A stretch of DNA of 64,000 bases from Antedon bifida (GCA_963402885.1 OY727097.1:22940001-23004000), one strand, 5' to 3'. Shown: positions 11,171 to 24,456, numbered from the stretch's first letter. The notes: generated by a model from the sequence alone, not told the origin. Made by a program: numbers and translations.

Positions 11171-11350
11171 GTATACTAATAATAATACATGGGATAACAA
11201 AAGTTATATTTCATTTCGTTTTATTTACTTTTATTTCAAACTACCAGCATGGCTATGCTAATAATCAAAGTCAATATTATCTTTTCCAAGCTCGATGTAT
11301 CGAAGAGTAGGCCTAATTTAAGGTTAACAGCAAATTAAGTTAAGTCAAGT

Positions 11351-12771
11351 CAAATTGTTTTGGTTTGAATTTTTTTTATTTTTTTTTAAATTTTTATTAC
11401 GAAGAACTGCAATTACACGTAAGATCCACTCGGAACTTTCCTTCTGTTGGTTCCGGCTCAACATCTTGATTCATGTTTTCAGCTGAAAGACGTCATTAAC
11501 TTCATTATATTAAGGCTATCAATGCCTACGCTACGTGTAATCCTGATTGCTTGGTTTGCATCTTTAGTGTGCTCTGTGCTTTATAGATTACTGCCTCGGT
11601 ACGTATAAGAAATGTGTCATAATTTTTTTGAAAAGTCTTGAGAATCTTCTATCAACCACCAAAGCAACAAAATAAACTCTTGATGCGTTGTAATACCCCA
11701 CGTTCAAATTGTTTTGGTTTTAATTTTTTTTTTATTTTAATACGAAAAGAAGAACTGCAATTACACGTAAGATCCACTCGGAACTTTCCTTCTGTTGGTT
11801 CCGGCTTAACATCTTGATTCATGTTTTCAGCTGAAAGACGTCATTAACTTCATTATATTAAGGCTATCAATGTCTACGCTACGTGTAATCCTGATTGATT
11901 GGTTTGATCTTCAGTGTGCTCTGTGCTTTATGGATTACTGCCTCGGTACGTATAAGAAATGTGTCATAATTGTTTTGAAAAAGTTTAGAATCTTCTAAAA
12001 AAATACATGTTTCAACCAACAAAGCAACAAAATAAACTCTTGATGCGTTGTAATATCCCACGTTCAAATTGTTTTGGTTTAAATTTTTTTTTTTATTTTT
12101 AATACGAAAAGAAGAACTGCAATTACACGTAAGATCCACTCGGAACTTTCCTTCTGTTGGTTTCGGCTCAACATCTTGATTCATGTTTTCAGCTGAGAGA
12201 CGTCATTAACTTCATTATATTAAGGCTACCAATGCCTACGCTACGTGTAATCCTGATTAATTGGTTTGCATCTTCAGTGTGCTCTGTGCTTTATGGATTA
12301 CTGCCTCGGTACGTATAAGAAATGTGTCATAATTGTTGTGAAAAGTCTTGAGAATCTTCTAAAAAAATACATGTTTCAACCAACAAAGCAACAAAGTAAA
12401 CTCTTGATGCATGCGTTGTAATACCCCACGTTCAAATTGTTTTGGTTTTAATTTTAATTTTTTTTAAATTTTAATACGAGAAGAAGAACTGCAATTACAC
12501 GTAAGATCCACTCGGAACTTTCCTTCTGTTGGTTCCGGCTTAACATCTTGATTCATGTTTTCAGCTGAAAGACGTCATTAACTTCATTATATTAAGGCTA
12601 TCAATGCCTACGCTACGTGTAATCCTTATTGATTGGTTTGATCTTCAGTGTCCTCTGTGCTTTAAGAAATGTGTCATAATTGTTTTGAAAAGTCTTGAGA
12701 ATCTTCTAAAAAAATACATGTTTCAACCACCAAAGCAACAAAATAAACTCTTGATGCGTTGTAATACCCCG
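11351..12771 (-). repeat. Four tandem gene-tail repeats (unit B)
   Basis: Same four-copy structure and length as in unit A, with about one base change. The last copy merges into the terminal exon of gene copy B. Confidence 0.8.
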
Positions 12772-13933
12772 CGTTTTTGTTTAATTTGCGAGCTCTCATC
12801 ACCATCTTCTATATTAACAGCGTTCACTTCGTTCCTCTTAACCTCATTCTCTTTACTAACATTCTTCTTTTTTCTGAATAAGTTGCATCTCCTTTTCTTT
12901 TGCTTTTTCTGTGTTTTTGGAAGAACCACTGCAATATTACTTTCGATCACTTCTAACTCCTGTGTTTTTGGAAGAACCACTGGAATATTACTTTCAATCA
13001 CTTCTAACTGTGGTAAGTCTTCAGTTGTGGCGACAGAACCATTTCGTCTTCGTACTCGTTTAAATTGGTAAATATCTAATTTGAAACCAACAAGGGAAGT
13101 CTAAATTATACATATGTCTATACAGGCCTATATATTAATTTTGATATAAATATTAATTAAAATTTCACATTTTCGAATGTGAGTATTTAGTGGGAAAGAA
13201 ACATGCCAGTACTTGAGTGATGACCAGGAAAGAGTGACTCTTTCCTAGTGATAACATTTTATTTGAGACTCAGGAACTTTGACAAAATGTGTTTGTAACC
13301 AATATTACAATGTATTTTTCGTATTTTATTAGGCCATATCCCTTTTTTAAAATGAAGAATTACCTGTGAACGTGAAGTCGTAGCATGATTGATATTCATA
13401 TTCTGACATTGAGGTATCAACAGAATAAAAACTCGCTGAATCATCATCATCTTCTTCTTCTTCTGACTGAATATCTGTATTAGTTTTCTTATGAGATGTT
13501 TCTCTACAGTCGAGATAATGAGCTATGGAATCCGTCAGAGGGATTACAATTGCCGGAGCCTCCCACCAGTCTGCTTTATGATCTGATAATTCTATAATAA
13601 CAAATATATACAAACATGCAGTGTAGCAATAATGTGATTTTCTTATAATATTTTGTTTATTAATATTTATCTTGTAAGCCTAACCCTCCTTGTATACTAA
13701 TTAATAATGTCTAAATATAATGACACTTAATTAATGTTATTTTAAAAATTAAAGTACATATCATAAAATTTATGAATTACATATTCCCATCCCTATCTAT
13801 AATAGCGGAAGAATAACATTTTTTGTTCAATCAACTCTACCTCAACAGTGATCAAACAGGCGCCGTAAACTCGCAATGCAATATAGAATATTTAACTAAA
13901 AACAATACAATTTTGCATACCTGTTTTCATCAT
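12723..13933 (-). CDS. Three-exon gene of unknown family, short form (197 aa), copy B
   Basis: Coding exons on the - strand are 13933-13921, 13591-13364 and 13075-12723; splice sites and phases match copy A. The joined frame is 594 nt and open. It carries the 61-codon internal deletion. Copy-specific changes shared only with copy E are a His for Pro and an Asn-Thr for Pro just before the acidic run (one extra codon), and a Lys for Asn just after the exon 2/3 junction. The tail with FCCFGG is unchanged. Confidence 0.7.
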
Positions 13934-14690
13934 TGTGAATTCAATGGAAGTTTTTCAGTTAATACAGTATAAATTCGTTAAAAACAACAATTTTGCGAGA
14001 GAAATCAGTTAAGTTTGCCTGCTATGCTATTATAATAGACTAAGTTTGTTTGCCAGGGCAACGAAACGATGACAACGAGACAGCGCGTGCGTACAAGGCG
14101 CATTTCCGATGTGACGTGTGCATAATCGCATAAGATAACGCGCTTCCGTCTATATCGCATGATGATAATAATGCACGAACTCGAGGATTTGTATTACCTC
14201 ACACCAGATCTGTAATAATACAGGGCCGTAGCCACCAGTACGGTTGGTAAGGTTTCAACCTGACCACTTTCCACAAAGAGGCCTTTGAAAACCCAGTGGC
14301 TTGAACAGAGAATAATAGTTCCCTTTCCTTGATAAACCGCACCACTTCGTTTTTTGCGGGACATCGCTGTAATACATCATATTTATTAATATATATTTAT
14401 TTTAAAGTTTACTAGCTAGAGACAATGAAACAATGCAATATAATAATAATATTACATAGCCTATGTAAATACGTGAACGTGATTGGTTGAAACTGCGTCA
14501 CATGACTACCGCTGCGAGGATCGTAAATCGTATATATCCTCGAGAACGATGATATTGACCGATTAATTTTCGCGTAATTATCGTGTCCCCTTGTCATTAA
14601 ACATATACATTCTCGAGTTCGATGATATTGACTGTGTAATTTTCGTGTGGCAACACTCGCGTTTGCCGATAAATAAACAAAAGTCATCTA

Positions 14691-14762
14691 CTGGATTTGA
14701 ACTCGGGTGGAATTGTCACTCCATCGCAAGACAACGCTTCCACCGTTGCGCCACGCAGCTTG
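14691..14762 (-). repeat. tRNA-derived SINE-like segment (unit B insertion)
   Basis: On the - strand an A-box-like TGGCGCAACGGTGG (14753-14740) is followed by a B-box-like GAGTTCAAATCC (14704-14693). A 5-bp TTGTC/GACAA stem lies between them. The T-arm and acceptor stem do not pair well, so this is a tRNA relic or SINE head rather than a working tRNA gene. Confidence 0.5.
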
Positions 14763-14793
14763 CTTGAAGAAATTATTCATCTAAACTATTTAA

Positions 14794-16415
14794 AGGGGGG
14801 TTCCGGGTTTAAAATGAATAGTAAAAAATGTAAAATATATTTGTTTGTCTCTTGAACGGTAAAAGTTTCAATTTATATAAGCGCCCAGTGAAGCAGAACG
14901 AAGGCTGTGAAATGAGGCCAGATTACAAGTGCAGCTACGGCAAAATCACACTGTGGTTACAGAATAGGACATTCGTGAAATGGTCAATCTTCCGACGACT
15001 CGTTATCATTAACCATATCAATTACTTTTGTAAAATTATACTTATCTGATGTAATTTTAGTCGGTCTTCCCATTTATAAAGTCAATTTTTTATGAAAATC
15101 CATCAAAACAGTGAAAAATTAGATATGTTTGCACTTTACGTTTGCCGATTTTCGCACTGACTTAGGGAAAGCCTTCAAAATCAATGAAGCGTAACGTATA
15201 CATTCCTGCTGAGCGAGGAGAGCGAGACGACGATACACGTGCTCTCTCTGCCCATGCCTGGCATCGTCACGTGATAAGCAGATACAATATACAATACCAA
15301 ACTGGTCGGGTCGAGTATACCCCGTCTATAATCACAACATGAACGATGTACAGTATTTGATTGAAGGTCGACTCGACCTACCGGAATGGTATAGATAATA
15401 TAGCTCGAATGAGAGAGTTGGAATATTTTTAAACATATGAATATGATAAGTATTGCTAATTTTAAAAAGTGTAGCCTATAGTAAAAGGCCTGGTGGTATC
15501 AATTCGCATAGGGTCTACTACACTAGCTAGCTCAATTTTTAACTGGGCCGGATCGGCTAGGTCTCCTTCCTACTACCTGATCTACTTGCTTGATGCAGTA
15601 TCCGCTTTTTTGGAGAGTAAACTAGGCCTATTGTAGGCCTACTTATTAGACGATCGGGACACCATATACGTGCGGACGGCGATCGGACCTTGTTTTGCCT
15701 CAATATTTACAGCCGATTTTGTAGAACGTTTTAGGTTTAGATTGTTTAGGAGTTTGGTTGATAGGATGGGTTTGGAATCCACTGAGTTTTGTTATTAATG
15801 GGCCAATCGTTTAGTAGTAGGCTAGCTAGGCCCATGATGGCCCCAATGTTTTAGCGTAGCCATCGTGGCATGGAATCCCTAGTCAGAAATGGCTCTCACC
15901 CATGAATAAAATGATTTAGGCTAGGCCTAGCCTAGTATGTGAAGCCGATATACGATCTGTACTATTCGAGGTATAAAAATAGTATAATTTATGACTCCGT
16001 AATCTGTACTAAATTTTGTATTTCATTAAATGTCAAATAAATATATGCTACTACTGTTATTATTACACTTTAGGCCTAGCTTAGAAAATCTACAAAAAAA
16101 TGTATTTCACAATGATCGGGTGGTCGTCGTTTGACAGGGGAGAGAGATGCAAGTTGACAAACACAACGTACAAGCTTGACGTCGCGAGTTTGGAATCCAC
16201 TGATGACGTGATTTTGTTAATATCTCATGAATATTAATGAGCTTCCCTAAGCTGCTGAAAAACAGACTTTCCATGAATTTACCCTAAAATGTATATGAAA
16301 TTTAATTTTTTTAATTTCTTGTTATTACTTCTTCATTCTGACATGTCTATATTGTTATAATATTTTTTATTTATTAAATAAACGATATTTAAAATTTCAA
16401 ACCCAGAATCCCCCT
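14794..16415. mobile_element. 1622-bp nonautonomous DNA transposon with ~25-bp TIRs (unit B insertion)
   Basis: The ends are AGGGGGGTTCCGGGTTT at the left and AAACCCAGAATCCCCCT at the right, inverted and imperfect. TTAA borders both ends (14790-14793 and 16416-16419), as in Kolobok or piggyBac-type elements. AAACTAT before and ACTAT after the TTAAs is an alternative reading of the duplication. The interior has many AGGCCTA words and no supported coding region. Confidence 0.6.
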
Positions 16416-16607
16416 TTAAACTATGCATACATAGCGCCCTCATTTGTTATTAGTCCTCCCTAAATGTGATGAAACACCGTTTGTGATTGGTCAATACTCA
16501 CGGTAGTAACCTAGTAACTACGCGCTGAACATCCGGTGATTCGGCTAGCTCCTCGAAGAGAGAAGACGATGAATTGTTTATTCGGCCTACCCAGAGCCAT
16601 ATATATA

Positions 16608-17392
16608 AAGAGTTACGACATTGAAAATTAGAAGCCATTTTTGTGTCAAAGAATTCGCACGCTGAGGGCGCGCGCGTCTATTTTGTATAGCGTTTTCCTG
16701 TAGTTCATGCATTATTTTTAGATTTTTTTGTCTATGAAATAACGCTTATATTCCGTTTTTATTTTAGTACTTAATTTTATTAATGGTATTAATTTGGTAA
16801 CATATATATATTGTGTCTATAATAACAAAAGAATAAATGCTAGGGCCTACATGCAAGTCAGGATACATCAAAGCATGAACCAATACAAAAAACACACAAA
16901 TTCACCCCTCTTTTTATACAGTATATGGCTCTCTGTGTGTTTTTGACACAAGCTTTCAGAGACTCGTTCATCATTTCATTTGTAATAATTTGCCTTTATT
17001 ATTCTAATATTGTTCATACCCTATTCAATATATTAACAAATATATCCACGACACTCTATTATTTTATTTAGTCATCAAAGCATGCATTATGAATTGAAAA
17101 TATTACATAATTGTTGTTAATAGGACGTAGTTATGGGATGTTTCGTTCCAAAATCAATCAATCGAACTTTATAATGTACTAGCGCACGCGCGCGCAATAT
17201 TCTTTGCCGCAAGTACTTCTGTACGCTGTGCACATCGATATTTCACCGTAAAATGTGCAATTACATTTTGTTAAATATAAGAAAAAGTTTAAAGTATTTT
17301 CTTGCTCCTATACTTTACATGCATTAACGGAGACAAGTTTGACACAAATTGATCTGCATATCACGTGACTATAATCCAATGTCGTAACTCTT
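16608..17392. mobile_element. 785-bp MITE with 8-bp TSD, only in unit B
   Basis: It begins AAGAGTTACGACATTG and ends with the exact inverse. It is bordered by TATATATA on both sides (16600-16607 and 17393-17400). The matching position in unit E (49331-49340) is uninterrupted. It is AT-rich and noncoding. The 8-bp duplication suits hAT-like elements, but the TA-rich target also allows a 2-bp TA duplication with longer termini. Confidence 0.85.
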
Positions 17393-17654
17393 TATATATA
17401 TGGCTCTGGGCCTACCTGATTATAATATTATTATTAATAGGCTTATTGATGGAAATTCTTCTGTTAATTTAAACGACCTAGGCCTAAGTGAATATTTTAT
17501 TGCCAAGGAATCATTAATTAGTAATTATCTGTATCTTATTCTTCGCAAGGTAAGGTGTCTAGGCAGGAGGCTTGTTTACATACAATACAAATACTATAGA
17601 ATAGGAGGCCTAGCCTAGCTTCACCAGCAGACTTGTTCTTGGCTATATAATATA

Positions 17655-17844
17655 ACAGATATCGCCTTTTATATCGGTAAAATATAAGATTTAACATCCC
17701 CTCGGGATGATATTATGTTCTCGGGGAATTATATATCCCTCAGCTGCCGCTTCGGGATATATATATTCCCTCGAACATAATAATAATATCATTCCCTCGG
17801 GGATGTCAAATCTTATATTTCACCTCTAAGCAGGCAATATCTGT
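17655..17844. repeat. Foldback (long hairpin) element, unit B insertion
   Basis: The two halves are inverted copies, from ACAGATATCGCCT at the left to AGGCAATATCTGT at the right. Nested arms contain ATATAAGATTT, CCCTCGGGATGATATTATGTTC and GGGATATATATATTCCC around a short loop near 17750. It forms the right end of the composite insertion. An AATAAT expansion in the right arm is missing from unit E. Confidence 0.75.
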
Positions 17845-17852
17845 ATAATAAT

Positions 17853-20148
17853 ACTCGGGGTCAACAGTTAATTTTTTATTTTGTTTTATTTACAATGTTA
17901 TCGTTAATGTTAATGCGATAGGATGGAATGTCAAACTGCCAGCATGCACCATGGCCCACCGAAATCATAATTTCCATGCATGTATGTGTCGGCGGAATAT
18001 TTAAAAGTTAACGACAACATGACATCACATGTGCAACTCCTCCAGAACCACCGTTCAAGAGATTTACCAACATTCTGATTAATATGTCACATCATGAGTA
18101 TTAACTCAGACACACATCCTTTTGGGAGGTGGAATTGCAGAGCAGAAGCACTGCTGAATGAGCATGTATTCGTCAGGAAATTACTACCCCCTAAGACCAA
18201 ATTACACAGACGGTAGCGTAACGGTTAGACTTGCCCCCAAGTCTGTATTTATTGTCTTTTTTTTATTTATTTGTTTTTATTTCGATCGCGATTTTTGTCT
18301 GAAAATACAGACTTGTGAAACACGTATAGAAATCGATTTGCAGACCGCAAACATCCGATACGAATGACGTAGGTTATCATACCGTATTTGGCTATATGGG
18401 GCGGGCGGTATGTAAATATGGATTTCGAATCAACCAATGATCATTTTGTTTCAAAATGAAAAAGATCGAATGCGTATAGTGCTGAATGTACGTTCAAGAC
18501 AACAACTGTTGAAATATAAAATCGTGTTGCCAAGTTGTTTTGTTTATTAATTGTTTAGTCCTGGCCTGGCCCTCCTTCGTAAGGCTACTCAACTCGTACG
18601 TATGACCTGCCAAATAAAACGCCAATAAGGTACATACCACCACCGACCGGCACACAACAGGGCTACACCACCACATAGAACAGGACAGGGTCTGGGTGGG
18701 AATTAAATCAAATTATCTCCGCATAATAAATGATCCACATTCAATGTTTGATTTGCGGAGAAGCTAGCCTATCATGTCAAGACGAGTTTTCATGTTCTTG
18801 GGAAAAATCCCTTCAAATGTTTACCAGACTACTATTATATAGGCATATAAAATAATTTCTAGCCTTCAGAAACTTTCATCAATGTACCCAAAAGTATACA
18901 TTGTCTAAACGTAACATAGCGCATGTCTTAGACGTTGAGGCTTTGACATTCTGAAATATGAATATTAAAACTGCGTACGAGTGAGTAGCCAATGGCATGC
19001 GGCTGAAACTAGTCAACTGGATAATTTATGCACCAAGAATTCTTGGAGTCAAACCACGTGACTTGTGCGTGTTTCCCCAGACCATGGATTAAAGAATTCT
19101 TTAATCCATGCCAAAGAATATATATCTCAAGAATGAGTAATCCGCGATTTTCCCTGTAACAGTAATATTGTCCATGTGGTAGGGCGCCGCCATAAGTGAG
19201 GATGTATCTGGGATGTATACAACTTTTTGTGACGGTTTCACTAATCAAAGGCTGGACCACCGGTAGTATTTTCATGTTAAAAAATGTTATCAACTACATG
19301 CCAACATCATGTTAAATGCTGTTTGGATATTTAATTGTTCGTTTTAGGCAATTTATTTAGTAAAAACTTCCGTATAAACAGCTCGCTTTATCAACCGGGC
19401 GCTACGATAGCGTGACCGGGCGTGTTGGTGTTAATAAATGTTAATGAAATTTAACATTTTATCCTATTAATAACATGTATTTTATACTAATTTATATCAT
19501 AAAAACAATACTTAATTTACCGGGCGTAGAGTAGTACGCGGCAATGGTAAAGAATAGGCCGTTGAGTAACGATTCGTTGATTTTTGGTGTTGCTGTGTTA
19601 GGCCTTTTTTGTGAACTAATTTAGCATGTTAGTAAATAATTGTCTGTAAAAGTGAATGTACACTAGTTTGTTAATAAATATGTATTATAAAATAGTTTAC
19701 AATTGCAAAATATATTATCATAATTCTATTTAATGTGACATGTATAATATCTATTAACTCAAGTCTTATTTAGTATGTATACATCCGCCCTTATGAGGGC
19801 GGGCATCACTCTCTGGAGCTCTCTGTTACAAATTTCTCATGCAAAAATCGCGGAATACTCATTCTTGTGATATATATTCTTTGTCCATGCCCAGACAGAC
19901 GGCGTATCCAAACTCAAGTAATACACGTATGAAACGCCATATGTGCAAAAATATTTATATTTTTACTAATATTAAGACAAAGCTCTGTCTGGAGCCCAGA
20001 CTACGTAACGGTAAGAAAGATATAGAATTTACACACAACGCGGATGGGTTGTTCCCGTACAGAACAAGCTACGTGGTTTTCCGCTTATACCGTTATCTTT
20101 ACATTAACAATTTAATCTCGGCTATATTCAATCCAGAAAAAAGCATAT
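17853..20148. other. Gene-upstream remainder and intergenic block (end of unit B, start of unit C)
   Basis: Counterpart of 4800-7102, with the same stem, palindrome and inverted arms and no supported gene. It differs by a 3-nt deletion in the repeat CTGTCGTCTGG (giving CTGTCTGG near 19987) and by an extra AT just before the LINE; both features are shared with C/D and D/E but not with A/B and E/F. Confidence 0.6.
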
Positions 20149-23100
20149 AGGTCCAGAGTAAAAGCACTATCACATCTTAATTTTGGCGTTCTAAATGCAC
20201 GTTCACTGCGTAATAAGTGTGATTGTGGATCTAGTTGGTAGCTATAATCTAGATGTAGTGGCGGTGTCTGAAACCTGGTTAAGGCAAGATGATGATCTTG
20301 TGATTGGAGATATAACTCCACTTGGATATCGTTTTGTGCATGTCCCTAGGGTAGAAAAAACAGGGGGTGGTGTTGGAATTCTGTCTAAGTCTAGCTTAGT
20401 TGTAAACATGAAAACTGATGTACAGTACATATGCATCATTTGAGGCTATACATGTGCAGATTACGTCTAACTCGAAATCTCTTCGTTTAGTTAACATATA
20501 CCGACCACCAATCTTGTCTGTTACAAAATTCCTCAATGATTTTGAAAAAATGTTGTTTGACTATATTCTCTTTTCGGCTGAAATTGTCTTTTGTGGAGAT
20601 TTTAATATCCATATGGATAATACTAAAAATGTGGCAGCAAATAGATTTAAAACAATGCTTAGATCGTTTGGTCTCCAGCAGCATATAAATGAACCCACAC
20701 ACTGTGGGCACTGCCTTGACCTTATAATCACTAGAGATGATCTACTGCTCCCGGATGTTAAGATACATCCTGGCCTGTCAGATCATTTTGCCATATTTTG
20801 CAAGTTTGATCTTAAACGGCCCACAACCCGTAAAACTGTAAGGAAAAGTCGCAACCTAAAACAAATTGATATTGAGAAATTCCAAAATGACATTCAAGCG
20901 TGTGTGTCTAATATAACCGATGTAAGTGTGATTCTTGAAGATAGTGTAGAAAACTATTCTCATCTCAGAGCTGTACTTGATTTACATGCGCCAGTTCAGA
21001 AAAAAACAATTAGGCAAAAGGAAGCTAACCGTGGTATACAGATGAAATTCGATCTGAAAGGAAATTACGTCGTCAACTTGAACGTAAGTGGATGAAATCA
21101 AAGCTTCTTAAGGATAGACAGGAATACTGTGACCAAAGATGTATTGTAAATGGACTGATTGAAAAGGCCAAGACGCGGTATTACTCTAGTCTGGTTAGTG
21201 ACTGCACAGGTGATCAAAAGACATTTTTTGATTTAGTAAATAAACTTTTACATCGTTCCAAGTCATCAGTCCTTCCTTCGTCTGTCTCAGATGAAGCTCT
21301 TGCTGAAAGATTTTCTGTTTTTTTTATAAATAAAATTAAATCAATTCGTGATTCACTAGAAAATGAAAATACTGCAGAAGTTACAACTGCTTCTGGTAAA
21401 TGTATAAATATAAATAAATCTTATGATTTAACTAGGTCCATACAGCTTTCTCAGTTCGAACCTGCAAGTGAGGAGGAAATTCTAAATATTGTCAAAAATT
21501 CTCCCTCAAAATCGTGTGCACTTGACCCGGTACCAACTTCACTGATAAAGAAATGTACTTCTGCATTTATTCCATTAATCACACATATTGTAAATAAGTC
21601 TCTTGAAAGTGGTTCTTTCCCAGAGTCTCTTAAAGTCACTCATGTTCGACCCACATTGAAAAAAATAGGTCTAGATCCATGAGATTCTGAAAAACTACAG
21701 ACCTATCTCGAATCTTAGTTTTTTAGGAAAAATAATTGAGAAGGTTGTTTCTAAACGGATATTGTCGCATGTACAAAACCATAGTCTACTTGATCCGTAT
21801 CAATCTGCCTATAAAGTGCATCATAGTACTGAAACTGCATTACTTCGTGTAAATAACGATATCCTACGTGCAATGGATGATGGAAAGCTAACTGCTCTAG
21901 TATTATTAGACTTAAGTGCAGCATTTGATACGGTTGACCATTCCGTGTTGTTAAATAGACTCAGTACGTATATTGGTATTGAAGGAAAAGCACTTGATTG
22001 GTGTCGGTCATATTTGGAAAAAAGGCCTCAACACGTATGTATTGGTGATGATATCTCAACAGCTTCTTTTTTAAACTTTTCGGTACCACAAGGATCTGTT
22101 CTTGGGCCGCAATGGTTCACAATTTATTTACACCCAATACGGGATATCATTAGTAAATATGATCTGTACTATCATGTTTACGCTGATGATACTCAGATTT
22201 ATATTTCTTTTAAACCTACAATGACACACATTGACATTTCTTTGGAACTGCTCCAACATTGTATCCATGAATTGCGTGTCTGGATGAAAAACAACTTTCT
22301 TAAATTAAATGATGAAAAAACAGAATATATTCTCTTTGGATCAAAGCTGCAGTTGGAAAAACTGCCACCAAGTTTTATTTACATTGGTGAAACCAAAGAA
22401 CTTATAACACAAGAATCTCCTGTTCGTCCGAAGCGCGTAACAATTTCGAAAGGCATTGTGGGATAGAATAGAGCTATGGGTGGCGCCATTGTGAGCCATG
22501 GAGTAGGGCGCCCGCATCAAATTAGAAAGTCAAAATCATAGAGGGGATCTGCTAATACTCTAGGGGGGGTCGAGTAATTGACTGAGGAGTAGGGCGCCCG
22601 CATCAAATTAGAAAGTCAAAACCATAGAGGGGATCTGCTAATACTCTATGGGGGTAGAGTAATTGACTTCCTAGTTTGGAGGGGGCGCTTCTCCATGCTG
22701 TGAAATGGCGTCGCCCAGTTTGACCTTTTAACCCTGTACTTCCGATACTGTGTTTTGAATGCAAATTGATAACAGGAGATTCTTGTGTTATAAGTTCTTT
22801 GGTGAAACCCAAATAGACCCGGCTAGGCAGGTTAGAAATCTAGGGGTTGAAATGGATGCGGGTATGACTATGATTTCTCATATCTCAAAAACTATTTCTA
22901 CGTCGTCTTTTCACTTACGAAACATCCGAAGGATTCGAAAGTTTATTAATGAGGCAGCAGCTAAACAACTTGTTCATGCTTTTGTCACTTCACGACTGGA
23001 TATGGGAAACTCATTGCTATATGGGCTACCACAAAAACAACTCCACAGGCTTCAGCTTATTCAAAATACAGCGGCACGAGTTGTTAAAAAACTACCAAGA

Positions 23101-23458
23101 TATGCACACATATCAAATACCTTGGAAAATTTGCATTGGCTTCTTGTTAGGTACCGCATTGTTTTTAAAATATTACTCTTTGTTTTTAAGTCTATTAATG
23201 GCATGGCTCCAGAATATATTTCTGACATGCTTAGGCTGTATGTTCCCAGACGGAATCTGCGTTCTAGTGACACGCTGCTTCTACATCAACCTAAGTCTCA
23301 CCACTCATGGGGGAGACAGAGCTTTCACCGTTACTGCTCCTCGTCTATGGAATGCTCTACCGAGCTCTATCAGATTTTGCAAAACTGTTGCTACTTTTAA
23401 AAAATTATTAAAAACACATTTATTCATTAAGGCATATGGAAATCATGAGGTTTCTTAA
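20149..23458 (+). pseudogene. LINE ORF2, broken, unit C
   Basis: It shares the breaks of unit B (near 20221-20231, 21030, 21680 and 23307-23317, plus the MITE). It has one more: an inserted G at about 20425 shifts the endonuclease frame, which resumes at 20418-21095. That extra break is found only in units C, D and E. An Ala replaces Asp near 23391 in the C-terminal region, as in D. Confidence 0.85.
22395..22800. mobile_element. 406-bp TIR MITE (unit C)
   Basis: Same length and termini as the unit B copy, with GGTGAAACC at 22386-22394 and 22801-22809. Confidence 0.9.
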
Positions 23459-23776
23459 AGTTCTAGAATTGTATAGTATACTTTTTCCTGACCAGCATTA
23501 TCTTTGGGGTGCCTCTGTCTTGGTTGTTGTCTCTGAGCACCCGGTCGTCTGTGGCAAGGCAAATGTGTATCCTGTTCCTTTGTTTGGTCACCTAGGTAGG
23601 GGTCCGGGACCGCGACAGAACGAGAACGGATGGGGACCCTCCAAAGAAATTGCATTTTATTTGTCGGGCATTTGTATGATTTGTTTTATCTTTTTTTTTA
23701 ATGCGCCTTGAGCACTCTTGAGTGGTATGTGCGCTATAAAAATCCTGTTATTATTATTATTATTATTATTATTATA

Positions 23777-23858
<82 letters not shown>

Positions 23859-24121
23859 TGAAAATCTCATCAATTATTTATGATATTATGATAATTATTA
23901 TTTTTTTATCAACTTGTTTTTTTTTTGCATGTTCTATACGAAATTAAATTAAATTTCTTCTTTAAATTATTTTCTTCAGACCTACGCAGCTGTTCTGTTT
24001 GTCTCGATTCAAACCTTAGTTCATGATTTTATGAGCGAAACGTCTATTATGTAGATCATATAATCACACAGCTGGCTTTCAATTCAAAGTATGAATGCTG
24101 CCTCCTCAGTACAAGCAATCT

Positions 24122-24276
24122 GTCTTGAGAATCCCCTTCATCCAACACAGCAAAATAAAATCTCATCATCATTACATTTTTGTTTTCATGAACGTGAAGT
24201 CATGACAGGCTTGCTATCCACTCTCTGACAGAAGTCTACAGAATAAAAACTTGCTGAATCCTAGTCGTCGTCGTAA
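24122..24276 (-). pseudogene. Degenerate fragment of the array gene (unit C)
   Basis: Counterpart of 1361-1515, with GACAGGCTTGC where A, B and E have GACAGACTTGC; D and F share the G. The spacer on both sides is featureless. Confidence 0.6.
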
Positions 24277-24456
24277 GTATACTAATAATAATACATGGGA
24301 TAACAAAAGTTATATTTCATTTCGTTTTATTTACTTTTATTTCAAACTACCAGCATGGCTATGCTAATAATCAAAGTCAATATTATCTTTTCCAAGCTCG
24401 ATGTATCGAAGAGTAGGCCTAATTTAAGGTTAACAGCAAATTAAGTTAAGTCAAGT

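Larger units (their letters stand above)
14451..17844. mobile_element. 3394-bp composite insertion upstream of gene copy B
   Basis: It is absent from units A, C, D and F and present in E. It is flanked by ATAATAAT on both sides (14443-14450 and 17845-17852), although the site is itself a TAA tract, so the 8-bp duplication is suggestive rather than decisive. It is a nest of smaller elements: a tRNA-like segment, a 1.6-kb inverted-repeat element, a 785-bp MITE and a terminal foldback. Positions 14520-14680 hold two imperfect ~75-bp repeats containing CTCGAG...GATGATATTGAC. No protein-coding gene is supported in it. Confidence 0.7.
20149..23857 (+). mobile_element. Non-LTR retrotransposon (CR1/Jockey-group), unit C
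   Basis: Same element as in unit B. Its (TTA)n tail is about twice as long (23748-23857) and has a single A-for-T interruption near 23776. The MITE is at 22395-22800. Confidence 0.85.

Noticed and set aside
14691-14762. Functional tRNA gene
   Set aside because: A and B boxes are recognisable but the T-arm and acceptor stem do not pair.
14852-15049. 65-codon frame inside the 1622-bp element
   Set aside because: Short, no domain, within a nonautonomous element.
17400-17618. 72-codon frame in the insertion
   Set aside because: It starts in the MITE target duplication in B, extends differently in E, and has no recognisable features.
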